A stretch of 64,000 bases of DNA from Kitasatospora sp. NBC_01287 (GTDB lineage: Bacteria > Actinomycetota > Actinomycetes > Streptomycetales > Streptomycetaceae). Position numbers and translations under genes: made by a program. The notes below the pieces were generated by a model that did not search any database, was not told the DNA's origin, and saw nothing but the letters and a program-made list of their open reading frames with translations. Below are positions 8,738 to 16,478 of this stretch, piece by piece. Numbering within the stretch: the stretch's first letter is position 1; each line of letters opens with the position of its first letter. The DNA lies in NCBI RefSeq assembly GCF_026340565.1, contig NZ_JAPEPB010000001.1, positions 7,290,001 to 7,354,000 of the forward strand, read 5' to 3'.

Positions 8738-9496
8738 TCACCTCGGCGCCATCCGGATGGCGCCGTCCAGCCGGATCGTCTCGCCGTTGAGCATCGGGTT
8801 CTGCACGACGTGCGAGACGAGTGAGGCGAACTCCGAAGGGTCACCGAGTCGGGCCGGATGCGGCACCTGCCGGCCCAGTGCCTCGACGGCGGACTCGGGG
8901 AGGGCGTCGAACAGCGGGGTGCGGAACAGGCCGGGCGCGATCGTGACCACCCGGATCCGCGACTGGGCCAGGTCCCGGGCGATCGGCAAGGTCATGCCCA
9001 CGATGCCGCCCTTCGACGCCGCGTACGCGGCCTGGCCGATCTGGCCGTCGAACGCGGCCACCGAGGCCGTGTTGACGATGACCCCGCGCTCCGCCTCGTC
9101 GTCCTCGGTCTGGCACATCCGTGCCGCGGCGAGCCGGATGACGTTGAAGCTGCCGATCAGGTTGACCTGGACGACTCTGCTGAAGGCGGCCAGCGGGAAC
9201 GGGCCGTTCTGGCCCACCGTCTTCATGGCGTTGCCGATCCCGGCGCAGTTCACCGCGATGCGCAACGTGCCGAGGGACGAGGCCAGTTCGATCGCGGCGC
9301 TGACGTCATCCTGGCTGGTCACGTCGCCGGCGGAGAAGAGGACGCGCTCACCCAGCTCGTCCGCGACCTCCTTTCCTCGCGAGGAACGACCGAGGATGAC
9401 CACGAACGCGCCCTGGTCGCGCAGTTCGCGGACGGCTGCCAGGCCCAGGCCGGACGCTCCGCCGGTGACCAGCGCGACGCTTCCTTCGATCTGCAC
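8738..9496 (-). CDS. SDR dehydrogenase, 3-hydroxyacyl-CoA dehydrogenase type 2-like
   Basis: A 252-residue classical short-chain dehydrogenase. It has TGGASGLG near residue 12 (NAD(P) binding), NCAG near 88, the catalytic Ser-Tyr-Lys as NTASVAAF..YAASK near 147-166, and the C-terminal PGLFRTPLF typical of the HSD10/3-hydroxyacyl-CoA dehydrogenase branch. The likely reaction is oxidation or reduction of a 3-hydroxyacyl thioester or related alcohol. It is transcribed away from the PKS gene at 10195, sharing a 700-bp regulatory gap. It may supply or tailor an acyl unit for the cluster; the sequence does not settle this. Confidence 0.82.
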   Translation of the reverse strand: MQIEGSVALVTGGASGLGLAAVRELRDQGAFVVILGRSSRGKEVADELGERVLFSAGDVTSQDDVSAAIELASSLGTLRIAVNCAGIGNAMKTVGQNGPFPLAAFSRVVQVNLIGSFNVIRLAAARMCQTEDDEAERGVIVNTASVAAFDGQIGQAAYAASKGGIVGMTLPIARDLAQSRIRVVTIAPGLFRTPLFDALPESAVEALGRQVPHPARLGDPSEFASLVSHVVQNPMLNGETIRLDGAIRMAPR

Positions 9497-9757
9497 GCGT
9501 ATCTCCTGTTCTGTGTGATGCCGAAGCGGTTGTGACGAGATGGCGGTTCAGCACGGACCGATGGCCACTGTGCTTGGAGAGGATCGGTCGGGCGATGCCG
9601 CAACCGTTCGCCGCAGGACCGGCGGTGACTGATCATCAGGGATCAGCCGCGCGGTGGGTGCAACGCCACCTTAGCCACGTTGCCCCGCCCGCCGCGACGA
9701 TTCGGCGGGCCTGCGCACGGATGCGCGCGCACAATCAAAGGAGCGCACGAGAGCTTC

Positions 9758-9805
9758 ACATTGCGTTCCCTTGGGAGTGTGGATCATCGCAATGTGTTCA
9801 TTGCG
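9758..9805. promoter_or_regulatory. Three CATTGCG half-sites (putative operator)
   Basis: ACATTGCG (9758-9765) and CGCAATGT (9788-9795) form a perfect inverted pair. A third CATTGCG (9799-9805) overlaps the -35 of the candidate promoter that follows. The AT-richer motif stands out from its surroundings and sits in the divergent gap. The regulator is unknown. Confidence 0.5.
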
Positions 9806-9829
9806 CCTAGTGGTGATACAGGATACTGT
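9801..9829 (+). promoter_or_regulatory. Candidate promoter for the PKS operon
   Basis: TTGCGC at 9801-9806 and TACTGT at 9824-9829 are separated by 17 bp and point toward the PKS gene at 10195. A start near 9836 would give a leader of about 360 bases containing a short ORF and two hairpins. Confidence 0.45.
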
Positions 9830-9954
9830 CGCAAAGGATCACGAGCGTCACGGAGTATTGGCACTAATCTTGCCGCGAGTATCTCGCGGCCGGGAGATTT
9901 GTGGCCCCGGCGGTGCGCGCCGTGATGATCACGGGGGAATCACGGGGAGTAGGA

Positions 9955-9975
9955 ATGGTTTTCTTCAATTTCTAG
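9955..9975 (+). CDS. Possible leader peptide, six codons (MVFFNF)
   Basis: ATG-GTT-TTC-TTC-AAT-TTC-TAG has a canonical ribosome site (GGGGAG, 5 bases upstream) and three Phe codons in six. Its stop overlaps the first base pairs of a hairpin (9974-9990), and a second hairpin follows at 10003-10029. This resembles a transcription-attenuation leader. It is far too short for statistics to support it as a gene. Confidence 0.4.
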   Translation: MVFFNF

Positions 9976-10029
9976 CGGGCTGTTCCCGCTTCATACGGCG
10001 ATTTTGCTGACCTCCTGGGGTCGGGCAAA
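9974..10029 (+). promoter_or_regulatory. Two leader hairpins upstream of the PKS gene
   Basis: The first stem is AGCGGG/CCCGCT (9974-9979 with 9985-9990, 5-base loop). The second pairs TTTGC and GACC (10003-10012) with GGTC and GCAAA (10019-10029), with a small internal mismatch. Both lie between the short ORF and the PKS start. They could be terminator/antiterminator structures or simple mRNA folds. Confidence 0.4.
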
Positions 10030-10194
10030 CGCGTGTTTCGATTCTGCATGCTGCCGCGCCGAGGCGCGGAATCAGCGCCGGGAGTCCCTTTCGCGACTTC
10101 GAGGTGCTCATGGTTGGTCCCTGGGTGGGGCCGGGCTGCACTGACGCTTCGACACTGTTCTGGGACGTATACCGACTTGCCGGGATGGATACCG

Positions 10195-13100
10195 ATGGCC
10201 GACTCGCTGACGTTCTCCGAGACCTTCACCGTCACCACCGACAACCCCTTGCTGCAGGGTCACGTCGTGCACGGGCGCAGCCTGCTGCCCGGGGTCGGCT
10301 ACGTGGACCTCGTGCTCCAGGTCCTCGCCCGGCACGGTCAGGCCATGCGGGAGGTCGAACTGCGGAATCTCACCATTCTCGCGCCGCTCGTGGTCGCGCC
10401 CGGCGACCCGGTCCTGGCCACCGTCGCGGGGCGGCCCGCCCCCGGCGGGGGGTGGCGGATCGAGGTCACCAGTCGGCGCCGGGACGAGGCCGCGGAGATC
10501 CTGCACGCGCGGGTGACGGCAGAGAGGTGCGCCCCGACGGCCTTCCAGGAGCGACTGGCGTTACCCCTCGCCGGAGCGGACCGGCTCACCACGCTCTCCG
10601 ATATCTACTCCTGGCTCCGGGGACGCGAACTGGTCCACTCCGGCTTGATGAAGATCGACGGTGTGGTCCACCGGCGGGCCGAGGACTGGGTTGTGGAGCT
10701 GGAACTCCCCGCGGCGCAGCACAGAGGTGCGGACCGCTTCCTCTTCCATCCGGCCCTGTTCGAGGCAGGGTTGCTCGGCGGCAGCGTGGGCCTCCACATG
10801 CTGCATGATGGGGTCGAGAGCGAGGAGCTCTACCTGCCCCTGGTCTTCGAGTCGTTCCGCGCGGCGGCACCGCTGGGCCGGCGCTGCTTCGTCAGGGTCC
10901 CGGCCGGATCGGCCCGCAGGGACGACGAACTCATGCGACTCTCCGTGGAGTTCTACGACGAGACGGGGGCGAAGGTCGCCGAGGTCGGCCGGCTCACGGC
11001 GAAGCGGGTGCGGGCCGTGTCAGCCCTCGATGTTCGTGCCGAGCCGCCGGCCCCGGAGGCCGGGGCCACACTCGCCGCTCCGCGTTCGGGGGCCGGGGCA
11101 CCAGCCGCCGTGGCCACTGTTGGGCAGGATGTCATTGGCATACTGCGGGAGTTGGTCGCGGCGCGGCTGGCGGTGCCGCCGGCGCAGGTCGATGTCGACG
11201 GCGGATTCTACGAGTTGGGACTGGGTTCGGCACAGCTGGTGTCCATGGTGCCCGATCTGGAGGACCGGCTGTCGCTGTCGCTGTCACCGACGATCATGTT
11301 CGAGTACAGGTCGATCGCCCAGCTGGCGGCCTCGCTGCAGGAAGAGCTCGCGGCGGCCGGCGTGGGGCGGCGGGACAGTGTCGGCACCGACCTCGCCGAT
11401 GTGCTGTCCGCGACCCGAGCGGCCTTGGTCGACGAGGTGTCGGCACTGCTGAAGGTGCCGGCCGGTGAAGTGCAACCGGAGGGTGAATTCAGCGAGTTCG
11501 GCTTCGACCGCACTGGTCTCGCCCAGCTGGTGGTCCGGCTGAACGAGCGCTATGGACTGGCGCTCACACCCGCCGTCGTCAGCGAACGCCCGACCGTGCA
11601 GGCTCTGGCCGAGTACCTGGCCGAGTACCTGGCCGAGGTGAGGCGCGAGTCGGTGTCGGCCGCGGACGGCCCGGCCACCGTGGCTGCGACCCACGTGGCT
11701 GAGACCCGCCCGCATCCGCTGCTGCAGCGCGAAGTGCGCGGCGCGGTCGGCATCACGTACCTGACGCGTTTCGACGGTGACGAGCCGTTCCTGCGGGACC
11801 ACCAGGTGCGCGGCTCCCGGGTGCTCCCTGCCGTCGTGCAGTTGGAGATGGCGCGTGCGGCGGTCCAGCGCGCACTCGGTCAGGAGCAGCCCGGCCGGGT
11901 GCGGCTGGACGACGTCGTGTGGCTGCGCCAGGCGACCTGTGACCAGGACGGACTGGAACTGCGAATCGATGTGGAGCCGTTGGCCGGCGGCGGCTGGGAC
12001 TACTCGGTTCAGTACCTGTCCGGCGACGGCGAGTTCGTGCTCTGCAGCCAGGGTCGCGCGAGCCTGCCGGAGGACGGCCACCGTGGCCTGCCGCGACTGG
12101 ACGAACTGCGCGCGGCCTGCGCCGAGCGGGTGGTTCCCGCCACGGACATCTATCAGTTGTACGAGCGGGTGGGCATGGACTACGGCCCCGCGCAGCGCTC
12201 CCTGGTGGCCGTGGGCCTCGGCACGGACGGGACCGGACGGCCCCAGGCACTGGCGGAGCTGCGGCTGCCCGCGGCGGCGGAGCGGTCGGCCGACTGGCGG
12301 CTGCACCCGAGCATCCTGGACGGCGCACTGCAGGCCATCGTCGGCCTGCGGTTGACGCCGCCGGGCTCCACCGGGCAACCGGCGCGTCCCGCCCTGCCGT
12401 TCGCCGTGCAGCACGTGGAGTCCGCCGCCGCCACCCCCGCGATGGCGTACGCCTGGATCCGGCACCAGCCTGGCGGCGACCCCGACTCGGTGAAGGCAAG
12501 GCTGGACATCACCGTCTTCGACGAGGACGGCCTGGCGTGTGCGGACCTGACCGGTCTCAGCACCCGGATCCTCGTGGACACTCCGGCGTCGGCGTCGGCG
12601 TCGGCTCCGACGCCGACGCCGACGCAGGCGGCCGCGAGCCGGCCTGCGGCCGCCCAGCACGTCGAAACCGACATCGCGGTCGTCGGTCTCAGCGGCCGCT
12701 ACCCGGAGTCGGATGACCTGAGCGAGTTCTGGCAGAACCTCCGTTCCGGGCGTGACTGCATTCGGGAGGTGCCGGCGGAGCGCTGGGACCACCGCCGGTA
12801 CGCCGACGTCGGTGGCTCCTCCTCGGGCCGGTGGGGCGGCTTCATCGACGGCATCGACCGGTTCGACTCACTGTTCTTCCAGATCTCGCCGCACGAGGCC
12901 GAGCTCCTCGACCCCCAGGAGCGCCTCTTCGTCGAGTGCGCCCACCACGCGCTGGAGGACGCCGGATACACCGGCGAGCTGCTGGCCCGGGCGGCGGCCG
13001 AGCCGGGCGGCGCCGCGGCGGCCGTCGCGCCGTCGGGCAAGGTGGGCGTCTTCGTCGGTGCGATGTACCAGGAGTACCAGCTCTACGGCGCGCAGGCGCA

Positions 13101-16100
13101 GGAGCGCGGCCAGGCGGTCACGCTGTCGAGCAGCGCGTCCGGCATCGCCAACCGGGTCTCGTACAGCTACGGCTTCAAGGGGCCGAGCATGGCCGTGGAC
13201 TCCATGTGCTCGTCCTCGCTGACGGCCATCCACCTGGCCTGCGAGGCGATCAGGAGCGGCCAGTGCGAGATGGCGCTCGCCGGAGGGGTGAACCTCCACT
13301 CCCATCCGAACAAGTTCCTGATGCTGAGCCAGCGCCGCTTCCTGTCCAGCGACGGGCGCTGCCGCAGTTTCGGTGAGGGCGGCGACGGCTACGTGCCGGG
13401 CGAGGGCGTCGGCGTCGTCGTGCTCAAGCCCCTGGCGCGGGCGGTCGCCGACGGGGACCACATCTACGGGGTGGTCAAGGGGACCGCGCTGAACCACGGC
13501 GGTCGGGCCCCCGGCTACTCGGTGCCCTCCCCGACCGCGCAGGGCGAGGTCATCACCGAGGCGCTCACGGCCGCGGGCGTCGACCCTCGCTCGGTCAGCT
13601 ACCTGGAGGCACACGGCACGGGGACGGCCCTGGGCGACCCGCTCGAAATCGTCGGCCTGACCAAGGCGTTCCAGGCCAACGGCGGCCTGCCGGCGCAGTG
13701 CGCGATCGGCTCGGTCAAGTCGAACATCGGGCACTGCGAGGGCGCGGCCGGCATCGCCGGCGTCACCAAGGTGTTGCTGCAACTCCAGCACGGGGAGCTG
13801 GTGCCGAGCCTGCACTCCAGCACGCTCAACTCGCACATCGACTTCGGCCGCGCTCCGGTGCGGGTGCAGCGCGAGCTGGCACCGTGGCACCGCCCGACCG
13901 TCGAGATCGACGGGGAACACCGAACGTTCCCACGGATCGCCGGCGTGTCCGGCTTCGGCGCCGGCGGCTCGAACGCCCACATCGTCATCGCCGAGTTCCA
14001 GCCGCGACAGGCCGGCTCCCACCCGGCGCCGCCCGCGCCGGCCGGCCGGCCCGCACTGTTGGTGCTCTCCGCGCAGAGCGAGGACCAACTCGTGCAGCAG
14101 GCCGAACGGTTGCGCGCACGGCTGGCGGAGCTGACCGACGACGCGCTCCCCGACGTGGCCTGGACCCTGCAGATCGGGCGGATGGCGTTGGAGGAACGAC
14201 TCGCCTTCGCCGCGACCTCGCTGGACGCCGCCAGGGCCCAGCTCGAGTCGTTCATCGCCGACCCGCTGCGGCCGGGCACCTGGACGCGGGGCACCGCCCG
14301 TCCCGTTCGGCGGACCTCTGGCGGCACGGACGAACACGCGCTGCGGGCGGCCGCGTCCGACTGGACCGACCGCGGTGAGCACGGCGACCTCTTGCGCCTG
14401 TGGGCCGACGGTGCCGCGGTGAACTGGGAGACGCTCCACCCCGCGGCCCCGCCCGCACGGCGCATCTCCCTGCCCGGGTACCCCTTCGCTCGCGACCGCT
14501 GCTGGTTCGACCCGGACCTCGGCGACGCGCCGGAGGAGAAGGCGCCGGAGGAGAAGGCGCCGGAGGAGAAGGCGCTCGCTCCCGTAGCCGCCCCGGTGGC
14601 GGTCTCACGACCGGACGCGGCTGCCGCGGCGGCGGACGAGATGGTGCTGCTACGGCCCGGATGGGTCGCGCGGGACGCTCGACTTGCCGCCACCGCCACC
14701 GCCACCGCCACCGCCACCGCCGCCACCGCCGCCGCAGGACCCGGCTCGGGTCAGGCAGGTGACGGGTTCACCGAGCATCACGTCCTGGTGCTCGGCCGGT
14801 TCGAGGCCGGGGAGCGCGACGCGTTCCGGGCCGCTCTGCCGACCGGCGCCGCCTGCCAGTTCGTGGAGGCCGGGGACGGATCGCTGGACCGGCAGTACGG
14901 CGAGGTCGTGGAGCGGGTGTTCACGCTGGTCCAGGGGATCCTCAAGGGTGGCCTGAGGCGACCGGTGCTGGTTCAGGTGGCGCTGGTCGGTACCGCCGGC
15001 ACGGACACCGAACGGGAGCGGCTGGCCTGCTTCGGCGGGGTGGCGGGGCTGCTGAAGACGGCCCACCAGGAGAACCCGTTCCTGTACGTGCAGTACGTCG
15101 AGTGTCTTGACGGTATGTCAATTACAGGAGTCGTCAGCCGACTTGAGTCCGAGGCGGTGCGCGATCCCGAACCGGAGGTGCGCTACCGCGACGGCCGCCG
15201 CCTGGTCGCCCGGCCTACGCGGGTCAGCCATCCCCGAGTCGTGGATTCGCCGTGGACGGAGGGCGGTGTCTACCTCGTCACCGGCGGTGCCGGGGGCCTT
15301 GGCCGGATCGTGGCGGCGGAGATCGCCGCTTCGGTGAGCCAGGCCACCGTGGTCCTCACCGGCAGGTCACCGCTGGACGAGGAGAAGCGGCGCTCGCTGA
15401 ACGAGCTGCGCGCCACCGGGCTGGCCGTCGACTACCAGCGCGCCGACGTGGCCGACCGGGACGCGGTGGAGCGCGTGCTGGCCCATATCGCCGACAACTA
15501 CGGGCCGTTGACCGGCATCGTGCACAGCGCGGGCGTCGTGGCCGACAACTTCCTGATCCGCAAGAGCCCCCAGGAGCTGGCGCGGGTGCTGGCGCCGAAG
15601 GTCCGCGGCCTGGTCAACCTGGACGAACTGAGCAGCGGGCTGCCGCTGGAGGCGTTCGTCTGCTTCTCCTCCATCACCGGCGCGTTCGGCAACGCCGGCC
15701 AGGGCGACTACGCCGCCGCCAACGCGTTCATGGACACCTACGCGGCCTACCGCAACCGGCTCGTCCACGCCGGCCTGCGCACCGGCGACACGGTCTCCAT
15801 CAACTGGCCGTTCTGGGAGGAAGGCGGCATAGGCGGCGCCGCCGTCAGGGAGAACCTGCGCACCCTGGGCCTCATCCCCCTGGACACCACCCGCGCCCTC
15901 ACCGCACTGCGCTACGCCATGACCCCCGAGGACAGCACCCTCACCAACGGCAGGCTGACCGTCCTCGTGGGCGGACGCGGCGAGTTGGAGTCCCTGTTCA
16001 CCGGTGACCCCGAGGAGCCGTCAGGCGACCGGGTCGGGTCCGCCACCCGCTCAGCCCGCGACGCGACCGCCGCCGACCCGCTGGCCGGACCCGACCCGCT

Positions 16101-16416
16101 GGCCGGACCCGACCCGGTCGGGACGCCGGACGACGAAGGCACCGCCCACGCGCTGGAGGGCGCCGCGGTCGAACACCTGCGGCGGCTGCTGGCCTCCGTG
16201 CTCAAGGTCAGGCCCGAACGGCTCTCCGCGGAGGCCCCGTTGGAGCGGTACGGGATGGACTCGGTCATCGCGGTGAGCGTGATCGGACAGCTGGAGAAGA
16301 CCTTCGGGCCGCTGCCCCGAACCCTCCTGTTCGAGGTCGAGACCCTCCGCGAACTGGCCCGCTACTTCGCCACCGACCACCCGCAGGCGCTGCGCGCGCT
16401 GTTGATCTCGGCCTGA
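10195..16416 (+). CDS. trans-AT PKS protein: DH-ACP-ACP*-DH-KS-KR-ACP
   Basis: 2073 residues. Order: DH (5-280; HxxxGxxxxP as HVVHGRSLLP from His23, but the usual Asp motif reads HPALFEAGLL); ACP (311-382, LGLGSAQL); an ACP-like fold without its Ser (402-480, GFDRTGLAQL); a second DH (506-730, HQVRGSRVLP, HPSILDGALQ); KS (823-1265, SMCSSS near 1004, EAHGTGT near 1138); KR (1483-1926, TGGAGGLG near 1695); ACP (1984-2066, GMDSV). No AT is present, so it needs the trans AT protein. The N-terminal DH without a KS fits the lone KS at the end of the 7172-residue protein, making a module split over two proteins. A DH followed directly by a KS is odd. ATG 10195 starts just before the DH; the frame is open upstream but non-coding in character. 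A TTA codon is at 10561. The KR-ACP end is duplicated in inverse orientation near 4 kb. Confidence 0.88.
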   Translation: MADSLTFSETFTVTTDNPLLQGHVVHGRSLLPGVGYVDLVLQVLARHGQAMREVELRNLTILAPLVVAPGDPVLATVAGRPAPGGGWRIEVTSRRRDEAAEILHARVTAERCAPTAFQERLALPLAGADRLTTLSDIYSWLRGRELVHSGLMKIDGVVHRRAEDWVVELELPAAQHRGADRFLFHPALFEAGLLGGSVGLHMLHDGVESEELYLPLVFESFRAAAPLGRRCFVRVPAGSARRDDELMRLSVEFYDETGAKVAEVGRLTAKRVRAVSALDVRAEPPAPEAGATLAAPRSGAGAPAAVATVGQDVIGILRELVAARLAVPPAQVDVDGGFYELGLGSAQLVSMVPDLEDRLSLSLSPTIMFEYRSIAQLAASLQEELAAAGVGRRDSVGTDLADVLSATRAALVDEVSALLKVPAGEVQPEGEFSEFGFDRTGLAQLVVRLNERYGLALTPAVVSERPTVQALAEYLAEYLAEVRRESVSAADGPATVAATHVAETRPHPLLQREVRGAVGITYLTRFDGDEPFLRDHQVRGSRVLPAVVQLEMARAAVQRALGQEQPGRVRLDDVVWLRQATCDQDGLELRIDVEPLAGGGWDYSVQYLSGDGEFVLCSQGRASLPEDGHRGLPRLDELRAACAERVVPATDIYQLYERVGMDYGPAQRSLVAVGLGTDGTGRPQALAELRLPAAAERSADWRLHPSILDGALQAIVGLRLTPPGSTGQPARPALPFAVQHVESAAATPAMAYAWIRHQPGGDPDSVKARLDITVFDEDGLACADLTGLSTRILVDTPASASASAPTPTPTQAAASRPAAAQHVETDIAVVGLSGRYPESDDLSEFWQNLRSGRDCIREVPAERWDHRRYADVGGSSSGRWGGFIDGIDRFDSLFFQISPHEAELLDPQERLFVECAHHALEDAGYTGELLARAAAEPGGAAAAVAPSGKVGVFVGAMYQEYQLYGAQAQERGQAVTLSSSASGIANRVSYSYGFKGPSMAVDSMCSSSLTAIHLACEAIRSGQCEMALAGGVNLHSHPNKFLMLSQRRFLSSDGRCRSFGEGGDGYVPGEGVGVVVLKPLARAVADGDHIYGVVKGTALNHGGRAPGYSVPSPTAQGEVITEALTAAGVDPRSVSYLEAHGTGTALGDPLEIVGLTKAFQANGGLPAQCAIGSVKSNIGHCEGAAGIAGVTKVLLQLQHGELVPSLHSSTLNSHIDFGRAPVRVQRELAPWHRPTVEIDGEHRTFPRIAGVSGFGAGGSNAHIVIAEFQPRQAGSHPAPPAPAGRPALLVLSAQSEDQLVQQAERLRARLAELTDDALPDVAWTLQIGRMALEERLAFAATSLDAARAQLESFIADPLRPGTWTRGTARPVRRTSGGTDEHALRAAASDWTDRGEHGDLLRLWADGAAVNWETLHPAAPPARRISLPGYPFARDRCWFDPDLGDAPEEKAPEEKAPEEKALAPVAAPVAVSRPDAAAAAADEMVLLRPGWVARDARLAATATATATATAATAAAGPGSGQAGDGFTEHHVLVLGRFEAGERDAFRAALPTGAACQFVEAGDGSLDRQYGEVVERVFTLVQGILKGGLRRPVLVQVALVGTAGTDTERERLACFGGVAGLLKTAHQENPFLYVQYVECLDGMSITGVVSRLESEAVRDPEPEVRYRDGRRLVARPTRVSHPRVVDSPWTEGGVYLVTGGAGGLGRIVAAEIAASVSQATVVLTGRSPLDEEKRRSLNELRATGLAVDYQRADVADRDAVERVLAHIADNYGPLTGIVHSAGVVADNFLIRKSPQELARVLAPKVRGLVNLDELSSGLPLEAFVCFSSITGAFGNAGQGDYAAANAFMDTYAAYRNRLVHAGLRTGDTVSINWPFWEEGGIGGAAVRENLRTLGLIPLDTTRALTALRYAMTPEDSTLTNGRLTVLVGGRGELESLFTGDPEEPSGDRVGSATRSARDATAADPLAGPDPLAGPDPVGTPDDEGTAHALEGAAVEHLRRLLASVLKVRPERLSAEAPLERYGMDSVIAVSVIGQLEKTFGPLPRTLLFEVETLRELARYFATDHPQALRALLISA
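12586..12625 (+). repeat. Perfect 19-bp inverted repeat inside the PKS coding region
   Basis: GCGTCGGCGTCGGCGTCGG (12586-12604) and its exact reverse complement (12607-12625) are separated by only two bases. In frame they encode the linker SASASAP-TPTPT between DH and KS. It would form a very stable mRNA hairpin or a cruciform. Confidence 0.85.
14527..14571 (+). repeat. 15-bp in-frame tandem repeat, 3 copies
   Basis: GCGCCGGAGGAGAAG occurs three times and encodes APEEK x3, a charged flexible linker between KS and KR. Confidence 0.85.
14687..14737 (+). repeat. GCCACC microsatellite-like repeat
   Basis: A run of GCC and ACC codons encodes an Ala-Thr tract inside the KR structural subdomain, where the inverted copy near 5.1 kb instead has an unrelated short loop (EGEQANSARS). 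Confidence 0.75.
15259..15967 (+). repeat. Inverted repeat, KR arm (right), 709 bp
   Basis: Partner of 3894-4602, same length, opposite strand. The two arms flank the exporter, the KAS III-like gene, the SDR and most of the DH-ACP-DH-KS protein. Confidence 0.9.
16075..16116 (+). repeat. 18-bp in-frame tandem repeat, about 2.3 copies
   Basis: GACCCGCTGGCCGGACCC is repeated, encoding DPLAGP twice in the KR-ACP linker. The inverted copy lacks it, so this linker has changed since the duplication. Confidence 0.75.
16139..16400 (+). repeat. Inverted repeat, ACP arm (right)
   Basis: Partner of 3532-3793. The two ACPs are near-identical at protein level from the Ser onward (GMDSVIAVSVIGQLEKTFG). 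Confidence 0.8.
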
Positions 16417-16478
16417 CGATGCGGGAGACGGAGTTCGGTCCGCACCGCTACCAGGAACAACCGGAAGGGGAGCAGGGC

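Noticed and set aside
7345..9937. Shared 12-mer TGATCACGGGGG at 7345 and 9926, upstream of two cluster genes
   Set aside because: Only two copies, at different distances from the genes, in GC-rich DNA; not enough to call a regulatory site.
10033..10194. N-terminal extension of the DH-first PKS to 10033
   Set aside because: The frame is open but overlaps the leader hairpin and has no ribosome site; the DH fold starts just after ATG 10195.
16419..16478. Start of the loading PKS at ATG 16419
   Set aside because: ATG 16479 has GGGGAG at good spacing; 16419 has none, and the added residues match no docking motif. It cannot be fully excluded.
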